A stretch of 47,766 nucleotides of DNA, taken from Methanobacteriota archaeon (GTDB lineage: Archaea > Halobacteriota > Methanomicrobia > Methanomicrobiales > Methanospirillaceae). Below are positions 31,814 through 40,458 of the stretch, piece by piece. Made by a program: the position numbers and the translations under genes. Numbering within the stretch: the first letter of the stretch is position 1; every line of letters starts with the position of its first letter. The notes under the pieces were generated by a model. That model searched no databases, was not told where the DNA came from, and saw nothing but the letters and a program-made list of their open reading frames with translations. The stretch covers positions 1 to 47,766 of the forward strand of contig JAKPPB010000044.1 in assembly GCA_029547605.1 (NCBI GenBank). Reading direction: 5' to 3'.

Positions 31814-32185
31814 ATGCCTGAATTTGCGACTGCATTTTCTGGAATGAACAGCGACCGGAAGCTCTCCCACAGCGAGCTTGTCAGGGCCATCCGATTGATG
31901 ATAGCCGACGAGTACGAGGCCATCCAGGTCTACACCCAGCTCGCGGAGTCAATCGATAACGAGCTTGCGCGTGAGGTGCTTCGTGACATCGCGGATGAAG
32001 AGCGGGTCCACGCAGGAGAATTTTTAAGGCTGCTCTACGAGCTGGCACCCGACGAGGCCGGGTTCTATGCAGAAGGGGCCGCGGAGGTGGAGGCAGAGAT
32101 CGCAAAACTCGCCCCGCGCAACACATCACAGGGAGCGGAGGAGAAGAAGGGTGGCGCGACCACTATCGGCTCGCTGAAGGAGTGA
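31814..32185 (+). CDS. Encapsulated ferritin-like cargo protein with C-terminal loading peptide
   Basis: The 123-residue product is a two-helix ferritin-like protein of the encapsulated (EncFtn) type, which oxidises Fe(II) inside an encapsulin shell. Glu33 in 'ADEYEAI' and Glu63-x-x-His66 in 'DEERVHAGE' match the spacing (30 and 3) of the EncFtn metal ligands known from bacteria. The end 'GGATTIGSLKE' (116-122, TTIGSLK) is a textbook cargo-loading peptide, joined by a charged flexible linker (about 100-115). The start 'MPEFATAFSG' has a GAGGT site. It is followed 15 nt later by the encapsulin shell gene, so cargo and shell are one operon. Confidence 0.93.
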   Translation: MPEFATAFSGMNSDRKLSHSELVRAIRLMIADEYEAIQVYTQLAESIDNELAREVLRDIADEERVHAGEFLRLLYELAPDEAGFYAEGAAEVEAEIAKLAPRNTSQGAEEKKGGATTIGSLKE

Positions 32186-32200
32186 GGAGGAGTTTAGATC

Positions 32201-32998
32201 ATGTCAGAACGTTACCTTGGGAGAGAAGACGCCCCGATAGAGGCCCGGACATGGGAGCTGCTCGATGCGGCGATGGTCGATGCGGCAAAGAGCGTCCTTG
32301 CCGGGCGCCGGCTCCTGCACATCGAGGGGCCGTACGGGCTTGGGCTGAAGGCAGTTCCGCTGGAGGACTGCCAGGTCAACGAGTGCATGGCAGTCAGCCA
32401 GTTCGTGCCGGTACACCTGATCAGCACGACGTTTACATTAGGGATCAGGGACCTGCTGGCGTTTGAGCAGAACGGCCTCCCCTTCTCCGCCGCGGCCGCC
32501 GCGGAAGCGGCAATCGAGTGTGCACGAACCGAGGACACCCTCATATTTGAGGGTGCCGCAGGGAGCAAAGGCCTCCTCACGATGGAGGATTGCGGAATGC
32601 TGAAACTCTCCTCGTGGAATACCGTGGGGAAAGCCGCCGATGACGTCATCCAGGCCATGATTCTCCTCGACGAGGCCGGGTATCACGGCCCATACAGCCT
32701 TGCCCTGGCCCCTTCGCGATACAACCTCCTCTTCCGCCGCTACCTCCAGGGGCAGAGCACTGAGCTCGAGCACATCAGGGCCATTGTCACGGACGGCGTG
32801 TACAAGGCCCCCTCCCTCAGGAGCGGGGGGGTCCTGCTGGCATCAGGAAAACGCTATGCGTCCATTGTCCTCGGCCAGGACATGACTGTCGGGTTCGTCG
32901 GGCCCATTGGGGACAGCCTTGAATTCTCCATCACCGAGAGCCTGGCACTCCTCGTGAGGGAACCCTCCTCCATCTGCGTCCTGAAAGACAAGGAATAA
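32201..32998 (+). CDS. Family 1 encapsulin shell protein
   Basis: The 265-residue product is a family 1 encapsulin (linocin M18-like) with the HK97 phage-capsid fold, which assembles into an icosahedral protein shell. Typical segments are 'EDAPIEARTWELLDAAMVDA' near the start (the P-domain and N-arm region that binds cargo), the 'RRLLHIEGPYGLGLKAVPL' stretch, the E-loop region and the C-terminal 'GQDMTVGFVGPIGDSLEFSI' A-domain. The immediate upstream gene encodes the ferritin-like cargo with its loading peptide. GGAGG lies about 10 nt before the ATG. The gene ends 4 nt before the convergent helicase gene. Confidence 0.96.
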   Translation: MSERYLGREDAPIEARTWELLDAAMVDAAKSVLAGRRLLHIEGPYGLGLKAVPLEDCQVNECMAVSQFVPVHLISTTFTLGIRDLLAFEQNGLPFSAAAAAEAAIECARTEDTLIFEGAAGSKGLLTMEDCGMLKLSSWNTVGKAADDVIQAMILLDEAGYHGPYSLALAPSRYNLLFRRYLQGQSTELEHIRAIVTDGVYKAPSLRSGGVLLASGKRYASIVLGQDMTVGFVGPIGDSLEFSITESLALLVREPSSICVLKDKE

Positions 32999-33002
32999 CC
33001 CC

Positions 33003-35267
33003 TTATTTTTCTCCTGGATCCGCCCCTGATACGAGGGAGAGAAGGTGCAGCGCTGCGGCCTTGTCAAGGGGCTGGTTGTCGCTCCCGCATTTCGGCGAGA
33101 GGATGCATGCAGGGCACCCTGACTCGCACCTGCACCCGCCGATGAGAGCGCGAGCGGTGCCAAGTATCTCTTCGCAGAGATCGTAGCCTTTCTCGGCAAG
33201 CCCAACCCCCCCCTCGTACCCGTCATAGAGGTAGATGGTGGGATCTCCGTCATCCCCACCGCAGGGAACCGAGAGGCCACCGATGTCCCACCGGTCGCAG
33301 AGGACATGGAACGGCATCATCGCGATCATTGCATGCTCCATTGCATGGAGGCCCCCTGCGAGGTCACCTCCCATCTTCCCGGTCGCCCCCGTTACTTGGG
33401 AGGGAACCCCGATCCAGAGTGCGCGGGTGGAGAACTGAAGCGGGGGCAGGTCGAGCGGCTCGATGCCGATGACGGTCTCGGATTTGAGGAGTTTATACGC
33501 GGTGTACTGCTCGGTCACCTCCACATCCCCGTAGGTGAGCACTGCACCCGGCAGCGGGCGCCGGGCCCTCACCGCCGTGACCCTGACCTGCACCGATTTC
33601 AGGGGGCGGGTGTAGTAATCGGCCTCGACCGGTGTTGCATGGATGGTCTTTGCCGCAAGATCGCATGTGTCAACCCGGTACTGCTCGCCCTGGTGGAGGA
33701 GGATTGCTCCCGGGTGAGCCTCCCGGAATGCCTGGGAGCGGTCCATCGTCTCAAGTACCCGGCCCTGTGAGAGTACCCGGAAGGTCTCGCGCGCACTGCC
33801 GTCCATCCCCACCAGGTCCGATGCACGGCGGCTCCCCGAGTAGATCCATCCCCTCCGGGTCTTCCCAAGAAGCGACTCCCTCTCGTGGGCAGCCACGACA
33901 TCAGGGAGCGATGGGCCGAAGAACTCACGGTCCCGCTCCACGTCAAGAGGGAGCTCTGCCCCCGCGCAGAGAACCTGACCGGAGAGGATGTATGGGTTCT
34001 CGAGGTCGATGATGGCATGCTCGTGGGAAGCCCCGAAGAACGCTCCCGGATGCCGCATGAAGTACTGGTCCAGGGGGTTTGCAAAGGCCACCAGCACCGC
34101 AAACGATTCCTCTCGGGAACGGCCCGCTCTCCCTGCCTGCTGCCAGGCGGCCATCATCGTGCCAGGGAACCCCGAGAGAATGACCCCTCCGAGCGAGCCT
34201 ATGTCGATTCCCACCTCGAGGGCATTTGTGGAGACGACGCCGCGTAGGGTTCCTTGGCGGAGCCCCTCCTCGATCCGCCTCCGCTCTTCAGGCAGGTATC
34301 CTGCCCGGTACGCCGCAATCCCGGCGTTCGCCGGGGCCATCCGGCCCGCCCAGAGGGCCACAAGTTCCGCGGTCTTCCTGGCACCGGTGAAGCAGAGCGT
34401 CTGTGTCCCGCAGTCAAGACACCGGGACAGGATGAGCGCGGTGTCCCTGTGGACAGAACGTGCCGAGGGCCATTCAACGAACGGGTTGTAGAAGAGAAAC
34501 GTCCGGGGCCCGTGGGGAGACCCGTCCCTCCCAATCTCCCTGCAGGGTATCCCGCAGAGCCTGGAGGCGAACTGCCCGGGATTTGCGATCGTTGCGGTTG
34601 AAAGGAAGAATGAAGGCTCTGATCCATAGTGTCGCGAGACCCTCCGAAGGCGCCTCATCAGGAGGGCTACGTGCGATCCATAGACGCCCCTGTAGCGGTG
34701 GGCCTCGTCGAGGACTACCCCGCGAAGGCCCCGAAAGAGGCGGCTCCACTGGTGGTGCCAGGAGAGGATGTGGTGGAGCTCGTGGGGATTCGTGAGGAGG
34801 ATCCGGGCCGTCTGTCGTATTCGGGGCCTCCTGCCAGTCTCCGTGTCACCGTCGTACACTGCGGGGAATGCACTGATCCCGGTCTCTTCTCCAAGCGACT
34901 GGAAGGCACGCATCTGGTCGTTCGTGAGGGCCTTTGTCGGGTAAAGGAGGAGGAATGTGGCATCGGGGTCCTCGAGAATCCGCTCGAATATGGGGAGGGC
35001 GAAGGCGAGGGTCTTCCCAGAAGCAGTCGAGGTGGTAAGGATGACGCTTTCCCGGGCCCGGAACGCCTCGATCGCCTCGCACTGGTGCGAGTAGAGCCGG
35101 ATATTCCGGAAATCGAGATACCGCTGGAGGGAGGTGGGGAGTTCGCGTTCGAGCGAGCCGTATTCGGCATCACGGGAAGGTATCTCCTCCACGTGCACGA
35201 TCCCCCTGGAGAGATCGGCGTCGGCCGAGAGGGAGCTGAGGATATCCCTGACTCCCACGGTCAGCAC
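33003..35267 (-). CDS. MrfA-like DEAD/DEAH-box helicase with DUF1998
   Basis: The 754-residue SF2 helicase has 'TSTASGKT' (Walker A, 79-86), 'VLDEAHRY' (DEAH), 'LSTATI' (motif III) and 'QQAGRAGRSREE' (motif VI). The C-terminus is a DUF1998 zinc module with 'CRCESGCPACILSPKCGSD'. This layout is that of MrfA/Hrq1-type helicases, which in Bacillus subtilis repair mitomycin C lesions together with the exonuclease MrfB. The stop codon of the upstream exonuclease gene overlaps its start by 7 nt. The match to MrfA is by architecture; the lesion specificity in archaea is unknown. Confidence 0.9.
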   Translation of the reverse strand: MLTVGVRDILSSLSADADLSRGIVHVEEIPSRDAEYGSLERELPTSLQRYLDFRNIRLYSHQCEAIEAFRARESVILTTSTASGKTLAFALPIFERILEDPDATFLLLYPTKALTNDQMRAFQSLGEETGISAFPAVYDGDTETGRRPRIRQTARILLTNPHELHHILSWHHQWSRLFRGLRGVVLDEAHRYRGVYGSHVALLMRRLRRVSRHYGSEPSFFLSTATIANPGQFASRLCGIPCREIGRDGSPHGPRTFLFYNPFVEWPSARSVHRDTALILSRCLDCGTQTLCFTGARKTAELVALWAGRMAPANAGIAAYRAGYLPEERRRIEEGLRQGTLRGVVSTNALEVGIDIGSLGGVILSGFPGTMMAAWQQAGRAGRSREESFAVLVAFANPLDQYFMRHPGAFFGASHEHAIIDLENPYILSGQVLCAGAELPLDVERDREFFGPSLPDVVAAHERESLLGKTRRGWIYSGSRRASDLVGMDGSARETFRVLSQGRVLETMDRSQAFREAHPGAILLHQGEQYRVDTCDLAAKTIHATPVEADYYTRPLKSVQVRVTAVRARRPLPGAVLTYGDVEVTEQYTAYKLLKSETVIGIEPLDLPPLQFSTRALWIGVPSQVTGATGKMGGDLAGGLHAMEHAMIAMMPFHVLCDRWDIGGLSVPCGGDDGDPTIYLYDGYEGGVGLAEKGYDLCEEILGTARALIGGCRCESGCPACILSPKCGSDNQPLDKAAALHLLSLVSGADPGEK

Positions 35268-36325
35268 TCCTCCAGGAAGAGGCAGAAGAGCCGGGCCAGC
35301 GAGACCAGGTCCTGGCAGTTGTGCTCCACGACCGGGATGAGCGGCCCGGGGTTCTGGGTGGTGAGGAAGGTCTCGTAGAACTCCGGGACCATCATCGAGG
35401 GCACATCCTGTTCGCGGTGGACGGAGAAGAGCTCCTGCTCCAGTGTCGAGAGGCGGCAGTCCGGATACGAGTCGCGCCAGCGCCTCCTCGATGGGTGGAG
35501 CAGGTCGTAATGCGGGTTGTGGATACCGCAGTCCTCCCCGTACATCGCATACCGCTCGACGAGGTAGGGGAGATCGAAACTCCTTCCATTGTAGGTGACC
35601 AGCACCTTCTCCCTGGACAGGCGGTCCCTCGTTGCGAGGAGGGCCGGGAGTTCCTCTTCCATGCTCCTGACGAGGTACTGGCAGGTGACGAGCCGATCCC
35701 CCTCGACAAATGCCAGGCCGACGAGGATCACGGGGCGCTGGGAGAGGCCGAGCGTCTCAAGGTCGAGGAAGAGGAACTGTCCCTCCCTGTAGAGGCCGGC
35801 AGTGGAGAGGCAGCGTGGATCGGATACCGGGTGCCACCGGGATACAAGGGAGAGCACCTCTGCTGCGCTCCCCTCCCGAAGCACCCGGAGGACAGTTCTG
35901 GCCGGCTCCCCGAACCGCCTGTGTTGCAGGAGATCGGGAATGGTGCGGTATCCCCTGCGCTTCAGGTCCCTCTCCTTCCGCTTCCCGATACCGAACACGA
36001 GGGTGAGGTCCGCCTCGAGCTGCCGCCGGACCTTCCCAGGATCGCTCTCCGGGAGGCGTATCCCGTGCCGGCGGGTGATACAGTACACCGGCCCTTCCGC
36101 AGTCTCTACGGTGCACCCCGGGAACACTGCCTCAAGCGGGGTGTCCCTGTATCTCTGGAGGAGCATGTGCTTGAAGCGCTGGATCTCCCGATACTCGGAT
36201 TCGAGGACCGGTGACCCCGATATGCCGGCCATGAAGAGGCGGTCGTTTTTTATCACCGAGTAGTCTGGAGCTTCCATGACGCGGTCCCTCCAGAGTCGGC
36301 TGGCGGTCTCGAATGCCAGGGGCAT
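35261..36325 (-). CDS. MrfB-like DnaQ-fold exonuclease (YprB family)
   Basis: The 354-residue product has an N-terminal helix-hairpin-helix-like segment ('VFGIGKRKERDLKRRGYRTI') and a DEDD-type RNase H fold: 'FLFLDLETLGLSQRPVIL' holds the first D-x-E, 'VTYNGRSFDLPYLVERY' the second Asp, and 'HNCQDLVSLARL' the last Asp of the set. The start is set by the TTATAA box (36348-36353), about 25 nt before ATG 36325; ATG 36331 is the alternative. The gene is first in a two-gene operon with the MrfA-like helicase. Unlike the bacterial exonuclease pair, this one is in a methanogen. Confidence 0.85.
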   Translation of the reverse strand: MPLAFETASRLWRDRVMEAPDYSVIKNDRLFMAGISGSPVLESEYREIQRFKHMLLQRYRDTPLEAVFPGCTVETAEGPVYCITRRHGIRLPESDPGKVRRQLEADLTLVFGIGKRKERDLKRRGYRTIPDLLQHRRFGEPARTVLRVLREGSAAEVLSLVSRWHPVSDPRCLSTAGLYREGQFLFLDLETLGLSQRPVILVGLAFVEGDRLVTCQYLVRSMEEELPALLATRDRLSREKVLVTYNGRSFDLPYLVERYAMYGEDCGIHNPHYDLLHPSRRRWRDSYPDCRLSTLEQELFSVHREQDVPSMMVPEFYETFLTTQNPGPLIPVVEHNCQDLVSLARLFCLFLEEC

Positions 36326-36328
36326 GGT

Positions 36329-36374
36329 CATTTGAGTATCAGGTGCGTTATAAGGCGGACTCGCATTTGAGTAT
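36329..36374 (-). promoter_or_regulatory. mrfB-mrfA promoter with 11-bp direct repeats flanking the TATA box
   Basis: CATTTGAGTAT occurs exactly at 36329-36339 and 36364-36374 (plus-strand reading), on either side of TTATAA at 36348-36353. A factor that binds both copies would cover the box and the start point. The repeat pair is not coding in the start I chose. Confidence 0.55.
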
Positions 36375-36593
36375 TCACTGTGCACCGTGAAAGTAAAGAG
36401 GCCCCGCGGCGAACCACTCGGGTGTGAAACACTCGCGCGGGAGGGGAAATAGAGCGCGCACGCAGCACCATGGAGATGCCTGGCCGGCAGGATGCACAAT
36501 GATGAACACCGGCAGGCCACGCCCGGGCACTCTTCACCAGTGTGCCCCCAGCAGGGGAAGGATCACCCGCGCGACCCCTCCGCCGGGGTGCGT

Positions 36594-37379
36594 ATGAGAA
36601 GAATCCGCGGACTCCTGATCGACCTCGATGGCGTGGTATACACAGGCGGGGTGCAGATACCCGGTGCCAGGGAAGCCATCTCCTGGCTCGAGAGAGAAGA
36701 ATACCCGTTCAGGTTCGTTTCGAATACCACCCGGAGCTCAAGAGAGAGCCTCTCGATAAGACTCAAAGGGATGGGACTCGAGATCCCTCCTGTGCGAATC
36801 TTCACCCCTGCAATTGCCGCCGCTGCCATGGTGCGGAAGCGGGGCTCGTCGAAGATTCTCCTCCTCACCACCGGAGACGTCCACCGCGACTTCGACGAGG
36901 CCGGCCTGCAGCAGACCCGGGAAGGGGCGGAAGTGGTGGTGGTGGGCGATGCGGGGGACCGTTTTACCTACCGTGCCATGAACGAGGCATTCCGGCTCGT
37001 CGTCGATGGCGTCCCCTTCATCGCGCTCGAGAAAGACCGATACTGGATGGATACCGACGGGCTCTCGCTCTCGGCCGGGCCTTTCGTGAAAGCGCTCGAG
37101 TATGCGACCGGAAAGAGGGCTGCGCTCGCGGGGAAGCCCTCGAAGTCGTTCTTCCGGATGGCACTCGATTCGATGGGGCTTCGTCCCGGGGAATGCGCCA
37201 TGATAGGGGACGATGCCAGGAGCGATATCGCGGGGGCTATGGATGCCGGCATGGCAGGGCTGCTCGTTGAGACCGGGAAGTTCCGGCCGGAGGCGCTCAC
37301 CAGACTGAAGAGGCCCCCGTCGGCAATCCTCCCTTCGATCGCGGCTCTGCCCGGATACCTGCAGGAGAACGCACGGTGA
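36594..37379 (+). CDS. HAD-superfamily IIA phosphatase (LHPP/NagD-like)
   Basis: The 261-residue product has the HAD motifs: Asp10 and Asp12 of 'LLIDLDGVVYTGG', 'SNTTRSSRESL' (motif II), a conserved lysine in 'AGKPSKSFFRMALD' (motif III) and 'MIGDDARSDIAGAMDAGMAG' (motif IV). The cap is of the IIA type. Family members dephosphorylate phospholysine, phosphohistidine or sugar phosphates; the substrate is open. I chose ATG 36594 because the upstream frame is not HAD-like. It ends immediately before the lipoprotein gene. Confidence 0.87.
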   Translation: MRRIRGLLIDLDGVVYTGGVQIPGAREAISWLEREEYPFRFVSNTTRSSRESLSIRLKGMGLEIPPVRIFTPAIAAAAMVRKRGSSKILLLTTGDVHRDFDEAGLQQTREGAEVVVVGDAGDRFTYRAMNEAFRLVVDGVPFIALEKDRYWMDTDGLSLSAGPFVKALEYATGKRAALAGKPSKSFFRMALDSMGLRPGECAMIGDDARSDIAGAMDAGMAGLLVETGKFRPEALTRLKRPPSAILPSIAALPGYLQENAR

Positions 37380-38504
37380 GTGAGCGCATTGCGACCCCTG
37401 TCCTCCCTCGTTCTCTCTGCCCTGCTCCTCTCGGCACTCGCGTCATCCGGGTGCCTGGAAAGCCTCCCATGGCTTGGGTCTCCTGTCGTGTACCCGAGGA
37501 TCGTCCCTATCGAAGGGGGAGCCATGCCAGTCCCGCCGGTCTATGTGTTCCCGTTCCAGGACCGGACAGTGGTGGTAGACGTTCGGCCCGATGCAGGCGT
37601 GTATGCAGGGGCAAAGGCGTCTGACAAGAGTGCCCGCATCTATGACCATTCCATTCCGGACGAGGAGTGGAGGGCAGGGATCTACCGCGCACTCATCTCT
37701 GACCCCGGCCAGGACGGCTTCTTCTCGGCACTCCTCGCGCAGTTCCGCCGTGAACGGGAGGCAAACCGCTTGGATCCCGACGAGTATGCAGAACTCCTCG
37801 CGGTGTTCGTCCAGTCGATCCCCTACGAGACCCAGGACGAGATCAGCCCCCGGTTCCCTGTCGAGACATTCGTGGAGGGGATCGGTGACTGCGATGACAA
37901 GAGCCTGCTGCTCGCCGCTCTCCTCAGCAGGGAAGGGTACCGGACGGCACTCCTGTATTTCGAGCCCGAACGGCACATGGCGGTCGGTATCGGCTGCCCG
38001 GGTACCGGGTACATGGATTCCGGGTATGCATATATCGAGACCACCAACGTGACCCTGGTGGGAAACCCTCCCCGTGAACTCGCCGGCGGGACCGTCCTTT
38101 CGTCCGTGCCTATTGTCATTTCCATCGGAGAAGGAACCCTGGGCTATCACCGCTGCAGCGAGACGGCGGAGATAGGTACGGCGATCGCCGGGATGGGAAG
38201 AGAGCTCTCTGCGCTCGGGTCCGAGATCCGGGACCGGGAACGCACCCTGAAGGAGAAGAGGGAATTGCTCGACAGCGAGAAGGCGTCAATGGACCTGTTG
38301 CAGTTGCGGGGGGACTTTGCCGGGTACAACAGGCGGGTGGCAGCGTACAACGCCCGCGTAGAGGAGTATAACCAGATAAGGTCAGGCCTTCTCCTGCTGG
38401 TTGAGCGGTACAACCGCATCGCAGGGGCCCACAACCATCTCGTCAGCAACCAGCACGATCGGAAAGGACTGTATGCCTGGCTCTCTGCCCACCAGGCCCC
38501 GTGA
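37380..38504 (+). CDS. Transglutaminase-like lipoprotein
   Basis: The 374-residue product starts from a GTG directly after the HAD stop and has a lipoprotein-type signal: a positively charged start, the hydrophobic run 'LSSLVLSALLLSALASSGC' and Cys25-type lipobox, so the mature protein is probably membrane-anchored and extracellular. The middle has a transglutaminase-like core with the Cys in 'GIGDCDDKSLLLAALL' and the His in 'ERHMAVGIGCPG', followed by 'AYIETTN'. The last third (about residues 270-350) is a coiled coil. The function is unknown. Confidence 0.75.
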   Translation: MSALRPLSSLVLSALLLSALASSGCLESLPWLGSPVVYPRIVPIEGGAMPVPPVYVFPFQDRTVVVDVRPDAGVYAGAKASDKSARIYDHSIPDEEWRAGIYRALISDPGQDGFFSALLAQFRREREANRLDPDEYAELLAVFVQSIPYETQDEISPRFPVETFVEGIGDCDDKSLLLAALLSREGYRTALLYFEPERHMAVGIGCPGTGYMDSGYAYIETTNVTLVGNPPRELAGGTVLSSVPIVISIGEGTLGYHRCSETAEIGTAIAGMGRELSALGSEIRDRERTLKEKRELLDSEKASMDLLQLRGDFAGYNRRVAAYNARVEEYNQIRSGLLLLVERYNRIAGAHNHLVSNQHDRKGLYAWLSAHQAP

Positions 38505-38539
38505 GAATCCGTCCGGGCCGGGCAACTGTGTGCCGTGTC

Positions 38540-38550
38540 ACAACCGTTTA
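38540..38550 (+). promoter_or_regulatory. TATA box of sufC-sufB
   Basis: CAACCGTTTAATC is centred about 52 nt before ATG 38600. A start near 38573 would give a leader of about 27 nt carrying GGGAG just before the ATG. Confidence 0.5.
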
Positions 38551-38599
38551 ATCCTTGCGCCATGAGATTATACTGCAACAGTTACCAGGGAGAGATACC

Positions 38600-39331
38600 A
38601 TGCTGAAGATCGAGGACCTGCATGTAAAGATAGGCGAGCGGGAGGTGCTCCACGATATCAACCTCCACATCAAGGAGGGGGAGACCCACGTGCTGATGGG
38701 ACCGAACGGGTCCGGAAAGACCACGCTGCTCAGGGCAATCATGGGGTTTGCGGGGCTTGACGTGACGGAAGGGCAGATCATCTTCAAGGGCAGGGACGTG
38801 ACAAGGCTCCCTATCCAGGAGCGGGCAAAACTTGGCATGGGTATGCTGTTCCAGCGACCGCCCACCATCGCCGGCCTCAAGCTGGGCAAGCTTCTGGCCG
38901 TCACTTCCGGCGACCGCGCGGGCATGGTCAGCGAGTACAGCAGGTTCCTGCACATGGACACCTTCATGGACCGGGCGATCAACCTTGGGTTTTCCGGAGG
39001 GGAGATCAAGAGGAGCGAGGTCCTCCAGCTGATGGTCCAGCAGCCTGACTTCGTGATGCTCGACGAGCCCGAGAGCGGCGTTGACCTCGAGAATATCAGC
39101 CTGATTGGGAATGCAATCGCGAGGCTGCTTGAGAAGGACGTACACATCGTGAACCGGAAGAAGAGCGGCCTCGTGATCACCCATACCGGCTACATCCTGG
39201 ATTACCTCGACGCGGACTACGGCCACGTGATGTGCGACGGCGTCTTCCGCTGCCACGGGAACCCCCGGGAGATCCTCCGGGTGATCAAGACTTCGGGATA
39301 CAAGGAGTGCCTGGCATGCCAGAAAATATAG
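38600..39331 (+). CDS. sufC: Fe-S cluster assembly ATPase SufC
   Basis: The 243-residue ABC ATPase has Walker A 'MGPNGSGKTT', signature 'FSGGEIKR', and Walker B 'VMLDEPESGVDLEN'. SufC powers assembly of Fe-S clusters on the SufB(D) scaffold, the system most methanogens use. The C-terminus ends with a CxxC pair ('ECLACQKI'). The stop overlaps sufB by 16 nt. ATG 38600 is preceded by GGGAG. Confidence 0.94.
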   Translation: MLKIEDLHVKIGEREVLHDINLHIKEGETHVLMGPNGSGKTTLLRAIMGFAGLDVTEGQIIFKGRDVTRLPIQERAKLGMGMLFQRPPTIAGLKLGKLLAVTSGDRAGMVSEYSRFLHMDTFMDRAINLGFSGGEIKRSEVLQLMVQQPDFVMLDEPESGVDLENISLIGNAIARLLEKDVHIVNRKKSGLVITHTGYILDYLDADYGHVMCDGVFRCHGNPREILRVIKTSGYKECLACQKI

Positions 39332-40431
39332 AGAGAATGGAGGACCTCTCCCCGAGGGATAAGGAGCGCCTGACCCAGACCGGCCTCGAGGTCGGGATGA
39401 AGAACCGATCAGGGAGCTTCTTCCAGGTCGACCAGGAGATCAGGCAGATTGCGGCGCTTGAAGAGGGAATCGAGGTCCTATCCATCCAGGAAGCGCTCGA
39501 GAAGTACAGGTGGCTGGAAGACTACTCGTGGAACCTCGTCAAGAAAGACAAGGACCAGTATACCCGGTTCGTCGCGGACCAGCCGGACCCGAGGGGGTTC
39601 GTGATCATCGCAAAAAAAAGGAGCAGGACCGTATTTCCCCTCCAGACCTGCCTGTTCCTGGCAAAGACCCCCGTCCAGCACGTGCACAACATCATCATCG
39701 CCGAGGAGGGCGCGGAACTGCACCTCATCTCGGGGTGTGCGAGTGCCTCCTACACAAAGACCGGCTCGCATATCGGAGTCTCGGAGTTCTACGTGGGCCG
39801 TGACGCGAGGATCACTACCACCATGATCCACAACTGGGGCGACGAGATCAGTGTATTCCCAAGGAGTGCCGCAAGAGTTGAGGAGAACGGGGTCTTCCTC
39901 TCCAACTACGTCTGCATGCAGCCGGTGCGAAAGATCCAGATGTCACCCGTGGCGGACCTGGCGGGGAAGAACTCGGTCGCAAGGTTCTCAAGCATCGTGG
40001 TGTGCACGCCCGGCTCCCACATGGACCTTGGTTCCGTCGCACGGCTCTCCGCTGAAGGTGCCTCGGCCGAGCTGGTCACCCGCGCCATCACGACCGGGGG
40101 CACCATCATCTCGCGGGGGATGATAGAGGGGAAGACCAGGTACACCAAGGGACACATCGAGTGCAAGGGACTCATCCTCAAGGACGGGATCATCCATGCC
40201 ATCCCCGAGATCAAGGGGGACGTGGTCGACACCGAGCTCTCTCACGAGGCGGCGGTGGGAAAGATTGCAAAGGACGAGATCGAGTACCTGATGTCCCGCG
40301 GCCTTGACGAGGAAGTGGCGACCTCGACCATCATCAGGGGGTTCCTTGACGTGAAGATCGCCGGGCTTCCGGAGGCCCTCCAGAACCAGATCGACGCGGC
40401 GATTGATTCCGCAGAGAAGAGCGGGTTTTAA
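39316..40431 (+). CDS. sufB: Fe-S cluster assembly scaffold SufB
   Basis: The 371-residue product belongs to the SufB/SufD beta-helix family, with 'AEEGAELHLISGCASASYTK', 'VVDTELSHEAAVGKIAKDEI' and 'IRGFLDVKIAGLP' typical of SufB. Only SufC and this SufB occur, the minimal SUF set of many methanogens, so it may serve as both B and D. AAGGAG lies before ATG 39316, which overlaps the sufC end by 16 nt; an ATG at 39337 is an alternative. The stop lies inside a palindrome at 40423-40438. Confidence 0.92.
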   Translation: MPENIERMEDLSPRDKERLTQTGLEVGMKNRSGSFFQVDQEIRQIAALEEGIEVLSIQEALEKYRWLEDYSWNLVKKDKDQYTRFVADQPDPRGFVIIAKKRSRTVFPLQTCLFLAKTPVQHVHNIIIAEEGAELHLISGCASASYTKTGSHIGVSEFYVGRDARITTTMIHNWGDEISVFPRSAARVEENGVFLSNYVCMQPVRKIQMSPVADLAGKNSVARFSSIVVCTPGSHMDLGSVARLSAEGASAELVTRAITTGGTIISRGMIEGKTRYTKGHIECKGLILKDGIIHAIPEIKGDVVDTELSHEAAVGKIAKDEIEYLMSRGLDEEVATSTIIRGFLDVKIAGLPEALQNQIDAAIDSAEKSGF

Positions 40432-40438
40432 AAAACCC
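40423..40438. promoter_or_regulatory. GGGTTTTAAAAAACCC inverted repeat at the sufB stop, possible internal promoter for pcm
   Basis: The 16-bp near-perfect inverted repeat spans the TAA stop and gives a TATA-like TTTTAAAAA about 25-30 nt before the pcm ATG 40459. It can also be read as a weak terminator. Either use is inference. Confidence 0.4.
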
Positions 40439-40458
40439 TGGCAGGCTGGGGAGGAGAG

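Noticed and set aside
37376-37624. A short plus-strand frame overlapping the lipoprotein start
   Set aside because: It is an alternative frame in the lipoprotein gene; codon content and signal peptide support the 37380 frame.
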